Assembly (NCBI GenBank): GCA_963837655.1
Contig: CAWIOK010000017.1
Coordinates: 124,001 to 188,000, forward strand
Length of the DNA: 64,000 nt
Direction of reading: 5' to 3'
Origin: CAVVSD01 sp963837655
Lineage (GTDB): Bacteria > Actinomycetota > Thermoleophilia > Solirubrobacterales > Solirubrobacteraceae
In this document: in pieces, positions 25,373-34,812 of the stretch
Layout of the letters: the number at the start of each line of letters is the position of its first letter
Numbering within the stretch: position 1 is the stretch's first letter
The notes under the pieces: generated by a model
Told to the model about the DNA's origin: nothing
Seen by the model: only the letters and a program-made list of their open reading frames with translations
The model's database searches: none
Translations under genes and position numbers: made by a program

Positions 25373-25384
25373 CTCGGGATGTTC

Positions 25385-26194
25385 TCAGGAACGGCGCTGC
25401 GCAGCGATCCGGAGGCGCTCGATCGAGCTCCGGATGATCCGCGAGACCTGCATCTGTGACACGCCGACGATCTCGCCGATCTCGGCCTGTGTCATGTCCT
25501 GCCGGAAGCGGAGGATCAGCACCGTCCGCTCGCGCTCCGAGAGCTCGGTGAAGAGCTTGGCGAGCGTCGCGCGCTCCTCGGCCCGGTCGAACCCGTCCTC
25601 CTCGTCGCCGAGGAGATCGCCGAGCGTGTTGCCGTCCTCGGCGTCGCCGCGGGGCGCGCTGAGCGACGTGGCACTGCGTGCGCGACCCGCCTCGAGCGCC
25701 TCGAGGATCTCCTCGTCCCCGTGGCCGAGGTGCTCGGAGAGCTCCGCGACGGACGGCGCCCGGCCCAGCTGCGAGGACAGCTGCGTCGTGGCCTGCTCGA
25801 CGCGCAGCGTGAGCTCCTGCAGGTCGCGTGGGGGACGTACCGTCCACGACTTGTCGCGGAAGTGGCGCTTGACCTCGCCCAGCATCGTCGGCACGGCGAA
25901 CGACGAGAACGCGATCCCGCGCTCGGGGTCGAAGCGGTCGATCGCCTTCAGCAACCCGAGCGACGCGACCTGCATGACGTCCTCCAGCGGCTCGGACTGA
26001 CGCCGGTAGCGCACCGCGACCTGGCGGGCGAGACCCATGAAGCGCTCGACGAGCTCCTCGCGGGCGCGCTGGTCATCGTGCTCCTTCAGGCGCACGAAGA
26101 GCTCACGGTCGCGGCGGTGGCGCTCGGTGCCGGAGGGCCGCGGCCGCGGCTGCGGCAGGTCCTCGGACAGGTCCGCGTCTGCGACCAGGGTCAT
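25385..26194 (-). CDS. RNA polymerase sigma factor, SigB/SigF type
   Basis: 269 residues. Region 2 carries the D-V-M-Q-V-A-S-L-G-L-L-K-A-I-D-R-F-D-P-E motif, region 3 the S-W-T-V-R-P-P-R-D-L-Q-E segment peculiar to SigB/SigF/SigG, and region 4 the HTH M-T-Q-A-E-I-G-E-I-V-G-V-S-Q. This is a group 3 stress sigma factor normally held by an anti-sigma kinase. The ATG at 26194 matches family length; the open frame upstream is not coding-like. It is divergent from an RsbW-like gene and 12 nt before the antiporter. Confidence 0.88.
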   Translation of the reverse strand: MTLVADADLSEDLPQPRPRPSGTERHRRDRELFVRLKEHDDQRAREELVERFMGLARQVAVRYRRQSEPLEDVMQVASLGLLKAIDRFDPERGIAFSSFAVPTMLGEVKRHFRDKSWTVRPPRDLQELTLRVEQATTQLSSQLGRAPSVAELSEHLGHGDEEILEALEAGRARSATSLSAPRGDAEDGNTLGDLLGDEEDGFDRAEERATLAKLFTELSERERTVLILRFRQDMTQAEIGEIVGVSQMQVSRIIRSSIERLRIAAQRRS

Positions 26195-26373
26195 GGCGAG
26201 ATGCGTCGGTCGAGCGGTGCGATCCCAACGCGGTACCCGGGTGGCGCGCTCCGAACGTCGAACACCAACATCCTGGCGCGTTGCCGCGCTTCCCAACCAG
26301 ATCACGTGGTACGCGCGGTCATGTGGGGTACCCAAGGAGGTTCGCCGCGTGGATTTCGGGGCATGGAAAGCTC

Positions 26374-26805
26374 ATGGCGCCCCCCGGGTCTCACGCGTTC
26401 GAGCTGCGCGTGCCCGCAGTGCCGGCGAGCGTCGGCGAGCTTCGGCACGCCCTCAGCGCCGAGCTCCAGGCGCTGCCGGTGCCCACATCGCTCGTCGAGG
26501 ACATCGGCCTCGCGGTGTCCGAGGCCGCGACCAACGCGGTGCTCCACGCCTACCTCGAGCAGGGACGGCCCGGGCCGCTGCTGCTGTCCGCTCGCGTGAT
26601 GGAGGACGTCGTGCACGTCGTGATCCGGGACCACGGCCGCGGGATGACGCCGCGCCCCGACAGCCCCGGCCTCGGTCTGGGACTGCCGCTCATGACCCGC
26701 CTCGCCGACGCAGTGCAGATCTCCACGCACCCCGACGGAGGGACCGAGGTGCGGATGACGTTCACCGTCGCGCGCGGTGACGCGCGCGCCCGCTTCGCGC
26801 ACTAG
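26374..26805 (+). CDS. RsbW-like anti-sigma serine kinase (HATPase_c_2)
   Basis: 143 residues of a GHKL ATPase fold: the N box E-A-A-T-N-A-V-L-H-A-Y and the G1 box D-H-G-R-G-M are clear, and G-L-G-L-G-L-P-L fits the G2 loop. It lacks sensor or membrane parts, like RsbW/SpoIIAB. It probably binds and inhibits the divergent SigB-type factor and phosphorylates an RsbV-like antagonist that is not in this window. The ATG at 26374 is used. The 179-nt divergent region (26195-26373) must hold both promoters; no consensus was certain. Confidence 0.8.
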   Translation: MAPPGSHAFELRVPAVPASVGELRHALSAELQALPVPTSLVEDIGLAVSEAATNAVLHAYLEQGRPGPLLLSARVMEDVVHVVIRDHGRGMTPRPDSPGLGLGLPLMTRLADAVQISTHPDGGTEVRMTFTVARGDARARFAH

Positions 26806-27965
26806 CGCCCTTCGCGGGACGCGAGCTCCTCGTCCGCCGCGGCCCGCACGATGCGGTGCGCATCGGAGAGCTCCATGCCGGTGCTCCGCAGCAGGTCGGT
26901 CGCGGTCGAGCGGATCTGCCCGACGATGACGCTCACCGACAGGTTCGCCGTCTCCTCCAGCACGATCGTCGCGTGTGCGGCGGCGCGCACGGCTGGCTCG
27001 ACGACGTCTGCGTCGCGTGCGGGGTCGTCGAGGATGGCGCCGAGCGCGCGGACGGACTCCGCGAGCTCGCGGAGGGCGAGCGACACGCCGGGCGGCGTCG
27101 CGTCGCCGGTGCCGATGGCGCGCATCGACCCGCGCGCCAGCACCCGGGTGTTGCGCACCGCGAGATCGATCTGCGCCGCGGCGGTGGCGTAGAGGCCGAT
27201 CTGCCGTCGCGCCGTGCGCCGGCCGATGGTCGTCATCCCGCCCTCCTGCCCGACGTCGATCGCCTCCTGGAAGCGGCTGAGGTCGTCATCGATCGCGCGC
27301 GCCCGCAGCAGCGCCGCCTCCGTTCCGGCCGGCGAGCGCTGCTCGAGGGCGGTCGCGATGTCCTCCAGCGTCGCGGCCAGCTCGCGGAGCACCGGCTCGG
27401 CCGCCTCGCGGATGAGTCGCACGACGTCCACGGGAAGCACGAGCAGGCCGACGAGCAGCGCGGAGGCAGCGCCGACCGCCGCATCCAGCGAGCGGGCGAA
27501 GGAGATCCCGTGGAGGTCCGGCGGCGACAGCGTCACCACGAGCACCGCCGACGCCGCCGCCTGGGTGACCATCAGCGTCCCCGAGCCCAGGAGGATCGCC
27601 GCGGCCATCGCGAGCATCACGATGACGAACAGCTGCCACGTACCGGACCCGATGAGCAGGACGAGGATGTCGGCGACGGCGATGCCGACCGTCACGCCGA
27701 CGGCGACCTCGACGGCCCGCCGCGTTCGCTGTCCGAGCGCCACCCCGAGCGTGACGATCGCCGCGATCGGGGCGAAGAACGGGCGGGGATGCCCGATGAG
27801 GTCGTGAGCGACCGACCAGGCGATGACGGTCGCCAGGCCGGCCTGGACCATCGTGCGCCATGCGGCGCGAAGTCGGCCGAGCCGCTCGCGCAAGGAGAGC
27901 CGCGATCGCTCGGCGGCCTCGCCGAGCAGCCCGGAGACCATCTCGGGCGGACCAGGACGGTGCAT
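26802..27965 (-). CDS. FUSC-family membrane protein (aromatic acid exporter-like)
   Basis: 387 residues. Six hydrophobic segments cluster in residues 40-180, including the F-F-A-P-I-A-A-I-V-T-L-G-V-A-L-G-Q-R motif shared by FUSC/YeeA transporters, followed by a 200-residue helical cytoplasmic domain. FUSC proteins export aromatic acids or related compounds. The start could be 27965 or an internal ATG at 27941. It converges with the RsbW-like gene (4-nt overlap) and is divergent from uppP. Confidence 0.75.
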   Translation of the reverse strand: MHRPGPPEMVSGLLGEAAERSRLSLRERLGRLRAAWRTMVQAGLATVIAWSVAHDLIGHPRPFFAPIAAIVTLGVALGQRTRRAVEVAVGVTVGIAVADILVLLIGSGTWQLFVIVMLAMAAAILLGSGTLMVTQAAASAVLVVTLSPPDLHGISFARSLDAAVGAASALLVGLLVLPVDVVRLIREAAEPVLRELAATLEDIATALEQRSPAGTEAALLRARAIDDDLSRFQEAIDVGQEGGMTTIGRRTARRQIGLYATAAAQIDLAVRNTRVLARGSMRAIGTGDATPPGVSLALRELAESVRALGAILDDPARDADVVEPAVRAAAHATIVLEETANLSVSVIVGQIRSTATDLLRSTGMELSDAHRIVRAAADEELASREGR

Positions 27966-28011
27966 CGCGGGTGGCGAGGCTACAGCGCGCAGCCTCTACG
28001 CTCCCGCAGCC

Positions 28012-28836
<825 letters not shown>

Positions 28837-28838
28837 CC

Positions 28839-29114
28839 GTGGAGCCGGTCGCGCGGCTCGCCGTCCGCGTCCAGCCGCGCGCGAAGGCCGACGCGCTCGG
28901 CGGCGAGCGCGGCGGCGCGCTGGTCGTCCGCGTGACGGCGCCGCCGGTCGACGGCAAGGCGAACGCGGCGGTGTGCGCGCTCGTGGCCCGTGCGGCGGGC
29001 GTGCCGAAGTCCGCCGTGACCGTCGTGCACGGTGCCGGCGCGCGGGACAAGGTGCTCGAGATCCGCGGTCTGGACTCCGCGTCGCTGCGGCGCCTGGTGG
29101 GCCTGGACCGATAG
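28839..29114 (+). CDS. DUF167/UPF0235 (YggU) family protein
   Basis: 91 residues, beginning with a GTG 2 nt after uppP. R-L-A-V-R-V-Q-P-R-A-K-A-D-A-L followed by P-P-V-D-G-K-A-N-A-A-V and G-A-x-x-R-D-K is the YggU pattern. The family is widely conserved but without a settled role. The 2-nt gap implies cotranscription with uppP. Confidence 0.85.
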   Translation: MEPVARLAVRVQPRAKADALGGERGGALVVRVTAPPVDGKANAAVCALVARAAGVPKSAVTVVHGAGARDKVLEIRGLDSASLRRLVGLDR

Positions 29115-29174
29115 CCACCCTCGGGCAACGCGTTCCCAACCGTTCTCCAACCATGCGCTGCGACCTTCCGTCGC

Positions 29175-29540
29175 ATGCGAAGCACGGATGCACTCAGCGC
29201 ACGCCTCCATCAGGCGCTGCAGGAGCCGCGGGCCATCGGCACGGATGCCGAGGGGCCCCACGTCTGCCCGACCTGCCATGCACCGTTCGTCGTCCCCGTG
29301 GACGCCGTGGAGATCGACGCGTGGCACTTCTCGGTGTCGCTGCACTGCCCCAACTGCGACTGGGTCGGGACAGCCGTGTACGACGACGAGGCGCTGGAGC
29401 GCTTCGATGTCGGCCTGGACGCCGGGACGCGCGCACTCGCGCGCACCCTCGAAGAGCTCTCCTACGAGAACGCGAACGCCGACTTCGAGGCATTCGCCGA
29501 CGCCCTCGCGTCCGACGCGATCCTGCCGGAGGACTTCTAG
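29175..29540 (+). CDS. Zinc-ribbon-like protein of unknown function
   Basis: 121 residues. C-P-T-C (about residue 31) and C-P-N-C (about residue 59) make a four-Cys zinc site; the segment between is beta-rich with V-E-I-D-A-W-H-F-S-V-S. The C-terminal half is acidic and helical. Family not recognised. It lies between DUF167 and a membrane protein on the same strand, 60 nt after the former. Confidence 0.6.
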   Translation: MRSTDALSARLHQALQEPRAIGTDAEGPHVCPTCHAPFVVPVDAVEIDAWHFSVSLHCPNCDWVGTAVYDDEALERFDVGLDAGTRALARTLEELSYENANADFEAFADALASDAILPEDF

Positions 29541-29583
29541 CCGCGGTACGACTTCCGGCGTCGGTACTTCTAGACTCCCGGGC

Positions 29584-30201
29584 GTGCCACCCAAGCAGCG
29601 ACAGGTCCGTGTCGAGCAGAAGAGCGCGCTCGCCGCGATGCAGCGTCTGGAGACGCGCTCCGACGAGGAGCTGATGTCGGAGACGCGCTACCGCTCGGCA
29701 GCCCAGGCGCTGCTCGGTGCGCGCGCCGCTGAGCGCTACGACGCGAAGGCCGCGCGGGAGCACTTCCAGAAGGCGATCGCCGCCGCCCGCCCGCAGGAGC
29801 GCATGCAGCTGCGGCGCATGGCCGATGCCTCGCTCGCCCTCGCAGAGCGCCGCGCGGACGACCTCAAGGTCGCCGTCGAGCGCCTCGGGCAGGAGGCGCC
29901 GACGAGCCGCCAGCTCTTCCTCCTTCGGTTCATGGGTCTTGTCGCCCCGCCGGCCGGCACCGGGATCGTCAGGCGGGTCCGCGGCATCGCGATCGTCGTC
30001 GCGATCGTCGTGGTGCTGCTCGCGCTCGGCTTCGGGATCGCCAAGTTGGTCACGCTTCCCTTCGGCGGGATCTCCACCCCTGGCGCCTTCTTCCTCGGAC
30101 TGGTGATCATCCTGATCGTCCTCGGGGTGATGGCGCTCCTCGGCAGACGCCGCCAGAAGTCGGCGCAGGCCAAGGCCAGAGCCGCACGCGGCGGCGGGTA
30201 G
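29584..30201 (+). CDS. Membrane protein with N-terminal helical (TPR-like) domain
   Basis: 205 residues, GTG start. Residues 1-130 are charged and helical (A-A-R-E-H-F-Q-K-A-I-A-A-A-R-P, R-R-M-A-D-A-S-L-A-L-A-E-R), like a short TPR array. Two membrane helices follow (about 132-158 and 165-185), and the tail is Arg/Lys/Gly-rich. No family assigned. It precedes the HAD phosphatase by 16 nt. Confidence 0.6.
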   Translation: MPPKQRQVRVEQKSALAAMQRLETRSDEELMSETRYRSAAQALLGARAAERYDAKAAREHFQKAIAAARPQERMQLRRMADASLALAERRADDLKVAVERLGQEAPTSRQLFLLRFMGLVAPPAGTGIVRRVRGIAIVVAIVVVLLALGFGIAKLVTLPFGGISTPGAFFLGLVIILIVLGVMALLGRRRQKSAQAKARAARGGG

Positions 30202-30217
30202 CACTCGGGCGGCGGCC

Positions 30218-31015
30218 GTGCCGCTCACACCCATCGCCGGCAGCTACGACCACTTCCTCCTCGACCTGGACGGGTGCCTGTGGATCGGCGACGAGCCGAC
30301 CGAGGGGGCGACCGACGCGCTGACCGCCCTGCGCCTCGCCGGCAAGGGGATCGCGTTCGTCACCAACGACGGGCGCCACAGCCCAGAGGAGCAGGTCCGC
30401 AAGCTCTGGCGCCTGGGGTTCCAGGCGTCGGTCGAGGAGGTCGTCACCGTCGGCGGCGCCCTGCAGTTCCACCTCGCCGAGCACTACGGCCACAGCCGGG
30501 CCGCAGCGGTCGTCGTGGGCTCGGCGTCGCTGCACCGCCACGTCGAGCAGGCGGGCCTGCGGATCGTCAACCGGACGGCGTTCGCGTCCCGCGCCGAGGT
30601 CGTCGTCGTCGGCGCGCACGACGGGTTCGACTACGACGAGCTGCGTGAGGCCTCGCAGGCGGCGCTGCGCGGAGCGCAGGTGATCGCGGCGGGCCGCGAC
30701 CCCTTCTTCCCGATGCCCGACGGCCCCTGGCCGGGCACAGGTGCTGTGGTGGCCGCGATCGAGGCGGCGGCGGGCGTCGTCGCGGAGAACGTGGGCAAGC
30801 CGTCCGCGGCGATCGTGCACGCGGCACTCGACCGGCTCGGACCCGGACGCGCACTGCTCGTCGGCGACCGGATCGAGACCGACCTCGCTGCTGCCGCGAA
30901 CGCGGGCGTCGACGGCGCCCTCGTGCTCACCGGGTCGACGACGGCGCTGCAGGCGCACCGGGCCGAAGGGGCGATCGCCGTACGCGACAGCCTGGCCGAC
31001 CTCGTACTGGCGTAG
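30218..31015 (+). CDS. HAD-superfamily phosphatase, NagD-like
   Basis: 265 residues. Motif I is L-D-L-D-G-C-L-W (catalytic Asp pair), motif II V-T-N-D-G-R, the conserved Lys lies in V-G-K-P-S and motif IV is V-G-D-R-I-E-T-D-L-A-A-A. A class IIA cap lies between motifs II and III, as in NagD and p-nitrophenylphosphatases. It should dephosphorylate a sugar phosphate or nucleotide; the substrate is unknown. It lies upstream of the lipid kinase gene by 11 nt. Confidence 0.82.
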   Translation: MPLTPIAGSYDHFLLDLDGCLWIGDEPTEGATDALTALRLAGKGIAFVTNDGRHSPEEQVRKLWRLGFQASVEEVVTVGGALQFHLAEHYGHSRAAAVVVGSASLHRHVEQAGLRIVNRTAFASRAEVVVVGAHDGFDYDELREASQAALRGAQVIAAGRDPFFPMPDGPWPGTGAVVAAIEAAAGVVAENVGKPSAAIVHAALDRLGPGRALLVGDRIETDLAAAANAGVDGALVLTGSTTALQAHRAEGAIAVRDSLADLVLA

Positions 31016-31026
31016 CCTGCCGGTCC

Positions 31027-31902
31027 GTGTCGCGGCGCCTGCGTCTGATCGTGAACCCCAACGCCGGCGGCGGCCGGGCGCTGGCCGAGCTGCCCGGTGT
31101 GGAGGAGGCGCTGCGCGGTCACGGCGTCGAGTTCACCGTGCAGCAGACGACGGGCATCGAGCACGCGCAGGCGCTCGCACGCGGCGCGGTGCAGGCCGGT
31201 GACGTCGCCGTCAGCTACGGCGGGGACGGCCTGGCCGGCGCCGTCGCGCACGCCCTGCGCGGCAGCCGGGGCACGCTCGGCCTGCTGCCCGGCGGGCGCG
31301 GGAACGACTTCGCCCGCAAGCTCGGCATCCCGCTCGACGCCCGCGAGGCCTGCGCGGTGCTCGCGCGTGGCGAGGAGCGCACGGTCGACGTGGCGGAGGT
31401 CGACGGCCGCACGTTCCTCGGGATCGCGAGCTTCGGGATCGACACCGACGTGCAGGACATCGCCAACGCCACGACCCGGCTCAACGGCCAGGCGGTCTAC
31501 CTCTACGCCACGCTGCGCGCGCTCGCCGCATGGAAGGCCGTGCCGCTGGAGCTCGCGATCGACGGCGGCGAGCCGCGCCGCTTCGACGGCTACTCGGTCG
31601 CCGCGTGCAACTCCGGCGTCTACGGCGGCGGCATGCACCTGGCCCCCGACGCGGACGTCACGGACGGGCTCATGGAGATCGTGTCCTACGGCGATCTGCC
31701 CAAGTGGCGGTTCCTGCGCGGCCTGGCGCGCGTCTTCCGCGGGACCCACCTGCGCGACCCCGCGGTGGAGCTCGTCCAGGCGCGCGAGGTGCACGTCGAC
31801 GCCGGCCGCCCCTTCCGGATCTACGCCGACGGCGATCCCGTCGGCTTGACGCCCGCGACGATCCGCGCAGTGCCCAGGGCTCTCCGCGTCCTGGCCCCAT
31901 GA
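31027..31902 (+). CDS. Diacylglycerol kinase-family lipid kinase
   Basis: 291 residues of the DgkB/YegS/LCB5 fold: L-I-V-N-P-N-A-G-G-G-R near the N-terminus, the nucleotide loop Y-G-G-D-G-L-A-G-A and G-G-R-G-N-D-F-A-R. The usual G-G-D-G-T has Leu instead of Thr and G-T-x-N is G-R-G-N. Members phosphorylate diacylglycerol or related lipids, feeding membrane lipid recycling. Its stop overlaps the murT start (ATGA), so the two are translationally coupled. Confidence 0.82.
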   Translation: MSRRLRLIVNPNAGGGRALAELPGVEEALRGHGVEFTVQQTTGIEHAQALARGAVQAGDVAVSYGGDGLAGAVAHALRGSRGTLGLLPGGRGNDFARKLGIPLDAREACAVLARGEERTVDVAEVDGRTFLGIASFGIDTDVQDIANATTRLNGQAVYLYATLRALAAWKAVPLELAIDGGEPRRFDGYSVAACNSGVYGGGMHLAPDADVTDGLMEIVSYGDLPKWRFLRGLARVFRGTHLRDPAVELVQAREVHVDAGRPFRIYADGDPVGLTPATIRAVPRALRVLAP

Positions 31903-33245
31903 CGCTGCTCGGGCTGAAGGTCGCCGCCGCGCGCGGCGTCGGCGCGCTGTCCCGGCGCGCGGGCCGCGGCGGCACCTCGCTCCCGGGCCGGCTGCTGCTG
32001 CGCCTGGAGCCCCACGCGATCGCCGAGCTGTCAGCGCGGCTCCCCGGCGGCAGCTCGATCATCAGCGCGACGAACGGCAAGACGACGACCGCCGCCATGG
32101 TCGCAGCGATCCTCGCCCGCAAGGACGTCCGGCTCGTCCACAACCGTGCCGGGGCGAACATGGCCGGCGGCGTCGCGACCGCGCTCATGGGCGGCGACGG
32201 AGACCAGGGCCTGTTCGAGGTCGACGAGTTCTGGCTGGACCGCGTGGTCCCCGAGCTGCGCCCCAGGGCGATGCTGCTGGCGAACCTGTTCCGCGACCAG
32301 CTCGACCGCTACGGCGAGCTGGAGACGATTGCCGACCGCTGGGCCGCGGTCATCACGTCCTTCCCGGCGACGGCGCTCGTGCTGAACGCCGACGACCCGC
32401 TCATCGCCGACCTCGGCCGCGAGCGCGACGACGTCCTGTACTTCGGCGTCGACGATGACGGCGTCGCGCTGGAGGGCATGGCGCACGCATCGGACTCCAA
32501 GCACTGCCGCCGCTGCGGCGCGCCGTACGTGTACGACGCCGTCTACCTGGGGCACCTGGGCCGCTACCACTGCCCGAACTGCCACGCGAGCCGGCCGGAG
32601 CCCGCCGTCGCCGCCACGCGCGTGGTCCTCGACGGCACACGGGGCGCCGACGTCACGCTGAGCACACCCCAAGGCGCGGTGGACGTGCGCGTCCCGCTGC
32701 CCGGCCTCTACAACGTCTACAACGCGCTCGCGGCGGCCGGCCTCGCGCTGACGCTCGGCGCGTCACTGGGGGACGTCGCTGCGGGCTTGGAGGCAGTCGA
32801 GGCGGCGTTCGGTCGAGCCGAGACGCTGCGCCTGGGCGACCGCGACCTCACGCTGCTCCTGGTGAAGAACCCCGCGGGGGCCAACGAGGTCCTGCGCACG
32901 CTGACCCTGGATCCCGGCGAGCACGACCTCCTGGGGATCCTCAACGACCGCACCGCCGACGGAAAGGACGTCTCCTGGGTCTGGGACGCCGACTTCGAGG
33001 TCCTCGCACCGAGGCTGCGCCGCGCGACGTGCAGCGGCACCCGGGCGGCGGAGCTCGCGCTGCGCCTGAAGTACGCCGGCGTCCCGACCGACCGCATCGC
33101 CGTGCAGCCGTCACTGGAGCGCGCGCTCGACGAGGCCGCGGCGTCCGGTGAGGGCCGCCTCGTCGCGCTGCCGACGTACACGGCGATGCTCGAGCTCCGC
33201 GCGCTGCTCACGCGCCGCGGAGTCACGAGGGGGTCGTTCGCGTGA
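31899..33245 (+). CDS. murT: Lipid II isoglutaminyl synthase, MurT subunit
   Basis: 448 residues of a Mur-ligase fold. The ATP loop is A-T-N-G-K-T-T-T-A (about residue 58), and a C-x-x-C...C-x-x-C zinc ribbon (about 203-228) and a C-terminal DUF1727 domain are typical of MurT. With GatD it amidates the alpha-carboxyl of D-Glu in lipid II to D-isoglutamine. The start overlaps the lipid kinase gene stop. GatD is not directly adjacent; a methyltransferase gene lies between them. Confidence 0.9.
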   Translation: MTLLGLKVAAARGVGALSRRAGRGGTSLPGRLLLRLEPHAIAELSARLPGGSSIISATNGKTTTAAMVAAILARKDVRLVHNRAGANMAGGVATALMGGDGDQGLFEVDEFWLDRVVPELRPRAMLLANLFRDQLDRYGELETIADRWAAVITSFPATALVLNADDPLIADLGRERDDVLYFGVDDDGVALEGMAHASDSKHCRRCGAPYVYDAVYLGHLGRYHCPNCHASRPEPAVAATRVVLDGTRGADVTLSTPQGAVDVRVPLPGLYNVYNALAAAGLALTLGASLGDVAAGLEAVEAAFGRAETLRLGDRDLTLLLVKNPAGANEVLRTLTLDPGEHDLLGILNDRTADGKDVSWVWDADFEVLAPRLRRATCSGTRAAELALRLKYAGVPTDRIAVQPSLERALDEAAASGEGRLVALPTYTAMLELRALLTRRGVTRGSFA

Positions 33246-33249
33246 CGCT

Positions 33250-33264
33250 GACGGCTTCGCCGTC
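33250..33264 (+). promoter_or_regulatory. Short hairpin after murT
   Basis: GACGGC-TTC-GCCGTC forms a perfect 6-bp stem 5 nt after the murT stop. With the larger hairpin at 33269-33297 it makes a tandem stem-loop block in the 69-nt gap before the methyltransferase gene. Confidence 0.5.
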
Positions 33265-33268
33265 GGTC

Positions 33269-33297
33269 GGCGTTGTGTCGCAGAGCGACACAACGCC
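33269..33297 (+). promoter_or_regulatory. Perfect 13-bp stem-loop between murT and the methyltransferase
   Basis: GGCGTTGTGTCGC-AGA-GCGACACAACGCC is a perfect 13-bp inverted repeat with a three-base loop. No T-run follows, so it is not a standard intrinsic terminator. The AAGGAGG ribosome site starts 7 nt later. It may act as a transcript processing or stabilising element, an attenuator, or a protein operator. Confidence 0.6.
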
Positions 33298-33314
33298 AGG
33301 GCCAAGGAGGCTCG

Positions 33315-34046
33315 ATGACTGAGGAGGAGGCCCTGATCGCGTGGCACGACGTCGAGAACGGCGGCTACGACATCGATCTCGAGGTCTGGCGGGCGCTCGC
33401 CGCAGCCCACGCGGGCGGCGAGCCGGTGCTCGACGTCGGCGCGGGAACCGGACGCGTCGCGCTGCACCTGGCCGGTCACGGCTACCCGGTGGTGGCGCTC
33501 GACACGGAGGCCGTGCTCCTGCGCGCGCTGGAACACCGGGGCGCCGGCCTGCCCGTGGAGACCGCGGTCGGCGATGCCCGCACGCTCGCCCTGAACCGCA
33601 GGTTCGGCCTCATCATCGCGCCCATGCAGGCGATGCAGCTGCTGGACGGCCCCGCAGGGCGGGCCGCGTTCCTGCGCGGCGCGCGCGAGCACCTGCTGCC
33701 GGGTGGCGTGCTCGCCTCCGCGATCGCGTACCCCTTGGAGGGGTTCGACGCCAGTGAGGTCGAGCCGCCGGCGCCCGACCTCGGCGAGTCGGGCGAGACG
33801 CACCTCGTCAGCCGGCCCGTGGCGATCCGCGACGACGGCGACCGGGTCGCACTCGTGCGCGAGCGAGAGGCGATCGAGCCCGACGGCACGCACACCGTCG
33901 AGCGCGACGTCATCCACCTGGACCACCTGCCGCCCGACACGCTGACCGCCGAGGGTGTCGCGGCCGGCCTGCAGCCGGCGGCCCCCCTCCACATCCCGGC
34001 GACCGACGACTACATCGCCTCGACCGTGGTGGTCCTGCATGCCTGA
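33315..34046 (+). CDS. Class I SAM-dependent methyltransferase
   Basis: 243 residues. The SAM loop V-L-D-V-G-A-G-T-G-R-V-A sits near residue 40, then V-V-A-L-D-T-E and a post-II G-D-A-R-T-L-A. The methyl acceptor is not known. Lying between murT and gatD with an AAGGAGG ribosome site and an 8-nt overlap with gatD, it is likely coexpressed with lipid II amidation, so a cell-wall precursor or lipid could be its target; this is inference. Confidence 0.82.
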   Translation: MTEEEALIAWHDVENGGYDIDLEVWRALAAAHAGGEPVLDVGAGTGRVALHLAGHGYPVVALDTEAVLLRALEHRGAGLPVETAVGDARTLALNRRFGLIIAPMQAMQLLDGPAGRAAFLRGAREHLLPGGVLASAIAYPLEGFDASEVEPPAPDLGESGETHLVSRPVAIRDDGDRVALVREREAIEPDGTHTVERDVIHLDHLPPDTLTAEGVAAGLQPAAPLHIPATDDYIASTVVVLHA

Positions 34047-34779
34047 CGCGGTCCTGCGCGTCTGCGCGCTGTACCCCGACCTCATGAACATCTACGCCGA
34101 CCGCGGCAACCTGCTCATGCTGCAGCGGCGCTGCGAGTGGCGCGGGATCGGCTTCGAGCTCACGGCGGCCGGGCTCGGCGACGCGATCGACCCCGGTGCT
34201 CACGACCTCTTCTACGTCGGCGGCGGCCAGGACCGCGACCAGGCCCTGTGCGCGCAGGACCTCGTCGAGACCAAGCGGGACGCCCTGCACGCCGCGGCGG
34301 ACGGCGGCGGGCTCGTCCTGGGCATCTGCGGCGGTTTCCAGCTCCTCGGTCACGCCTACGAGCTCGGCGACGAGGAGATCCCCGGCCTGGGCCTGGTGGA
34401 CCTTCGAACCGTCCGCGTCGACTCCCACCGCCTGGTCGGCAACGTCGCGATCGAGGTGGAGCTGACGCGCGGCGACCGGCGGGTCCTCGCGGGCTTCGAG
34501 AACCACGGCGGCCGGACACATCTGGGCCGCGGGGAGCACCCGCTCGGACGCGTGCTGCGCGGCCACGGCAACACCGGGGACTCGGGATTCGAGGGCGTGC
34601 GGAGCGACGGCGTCATCGGGACCTACCTGCACGGTCCGCTGCTGCCGAAGAACGCGTGGTTCGCCGACTGGCTCATCGCCCGCTGCACCGGGACGCAGCC
34701 AGAGCCGCTGGACGACGCGCTGGAGAACGCGGCGCATGCGGAGGCTCGGCGAGCGGCCGGGCTCCAGAACCCGCGCTAA
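34039..34779 (+). CDS. gatD: Lipid II isoglutaminyl synthase, GatD glutaminase subunit
   Basis: 246 residues of a class I glutamine amidotransferase of the CobQ-like GATase_3 type. The nucleophile is C97 in G-I-C-G-G-F-Q-L-L-G, and H198 in Y-L-H-G-P is the catalytic His. GatD supplies ammonia from glutamine to MurT. The start overlaps the methyltransferase by 8 nt. It ends 33 nt before the ABC transporter operon. Confidence 0.9.
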   Translation: MPDAVLRVCALYPDLMNIYADRGNLLMLQRRCEWRGIGFELTAAGLGDAIDPGAHDLFYVGGGQDRDQALCAQDLVETKRDALHAAADGGGLVLGICGGFQLLGHAYELGDEEIPGLGLVDLRTVRVDSHRLVGNVAIEVELTRGDRRVLAGFENHGGRTHLGRGEHPLGRVLRGHGNTGDSGFEGVRSDGVIGTYLHGPLLPKNAWFADWLIARCTGTQPEPLDDALENAAHAEARRAAGLQNPR

Positions 34780-34812
34780 GCTCGCCCCTCTCCCCCGCCC
34801 AGGGATTCCTCC

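Noticed and set aside
22955..25459. 834-codon open frame on the plus strand
   Set aside because: It is antisense to the antiporter and secreted-protein genes; composition is Arg/Asp/Glu/His-rich shadow sequence with no domain.
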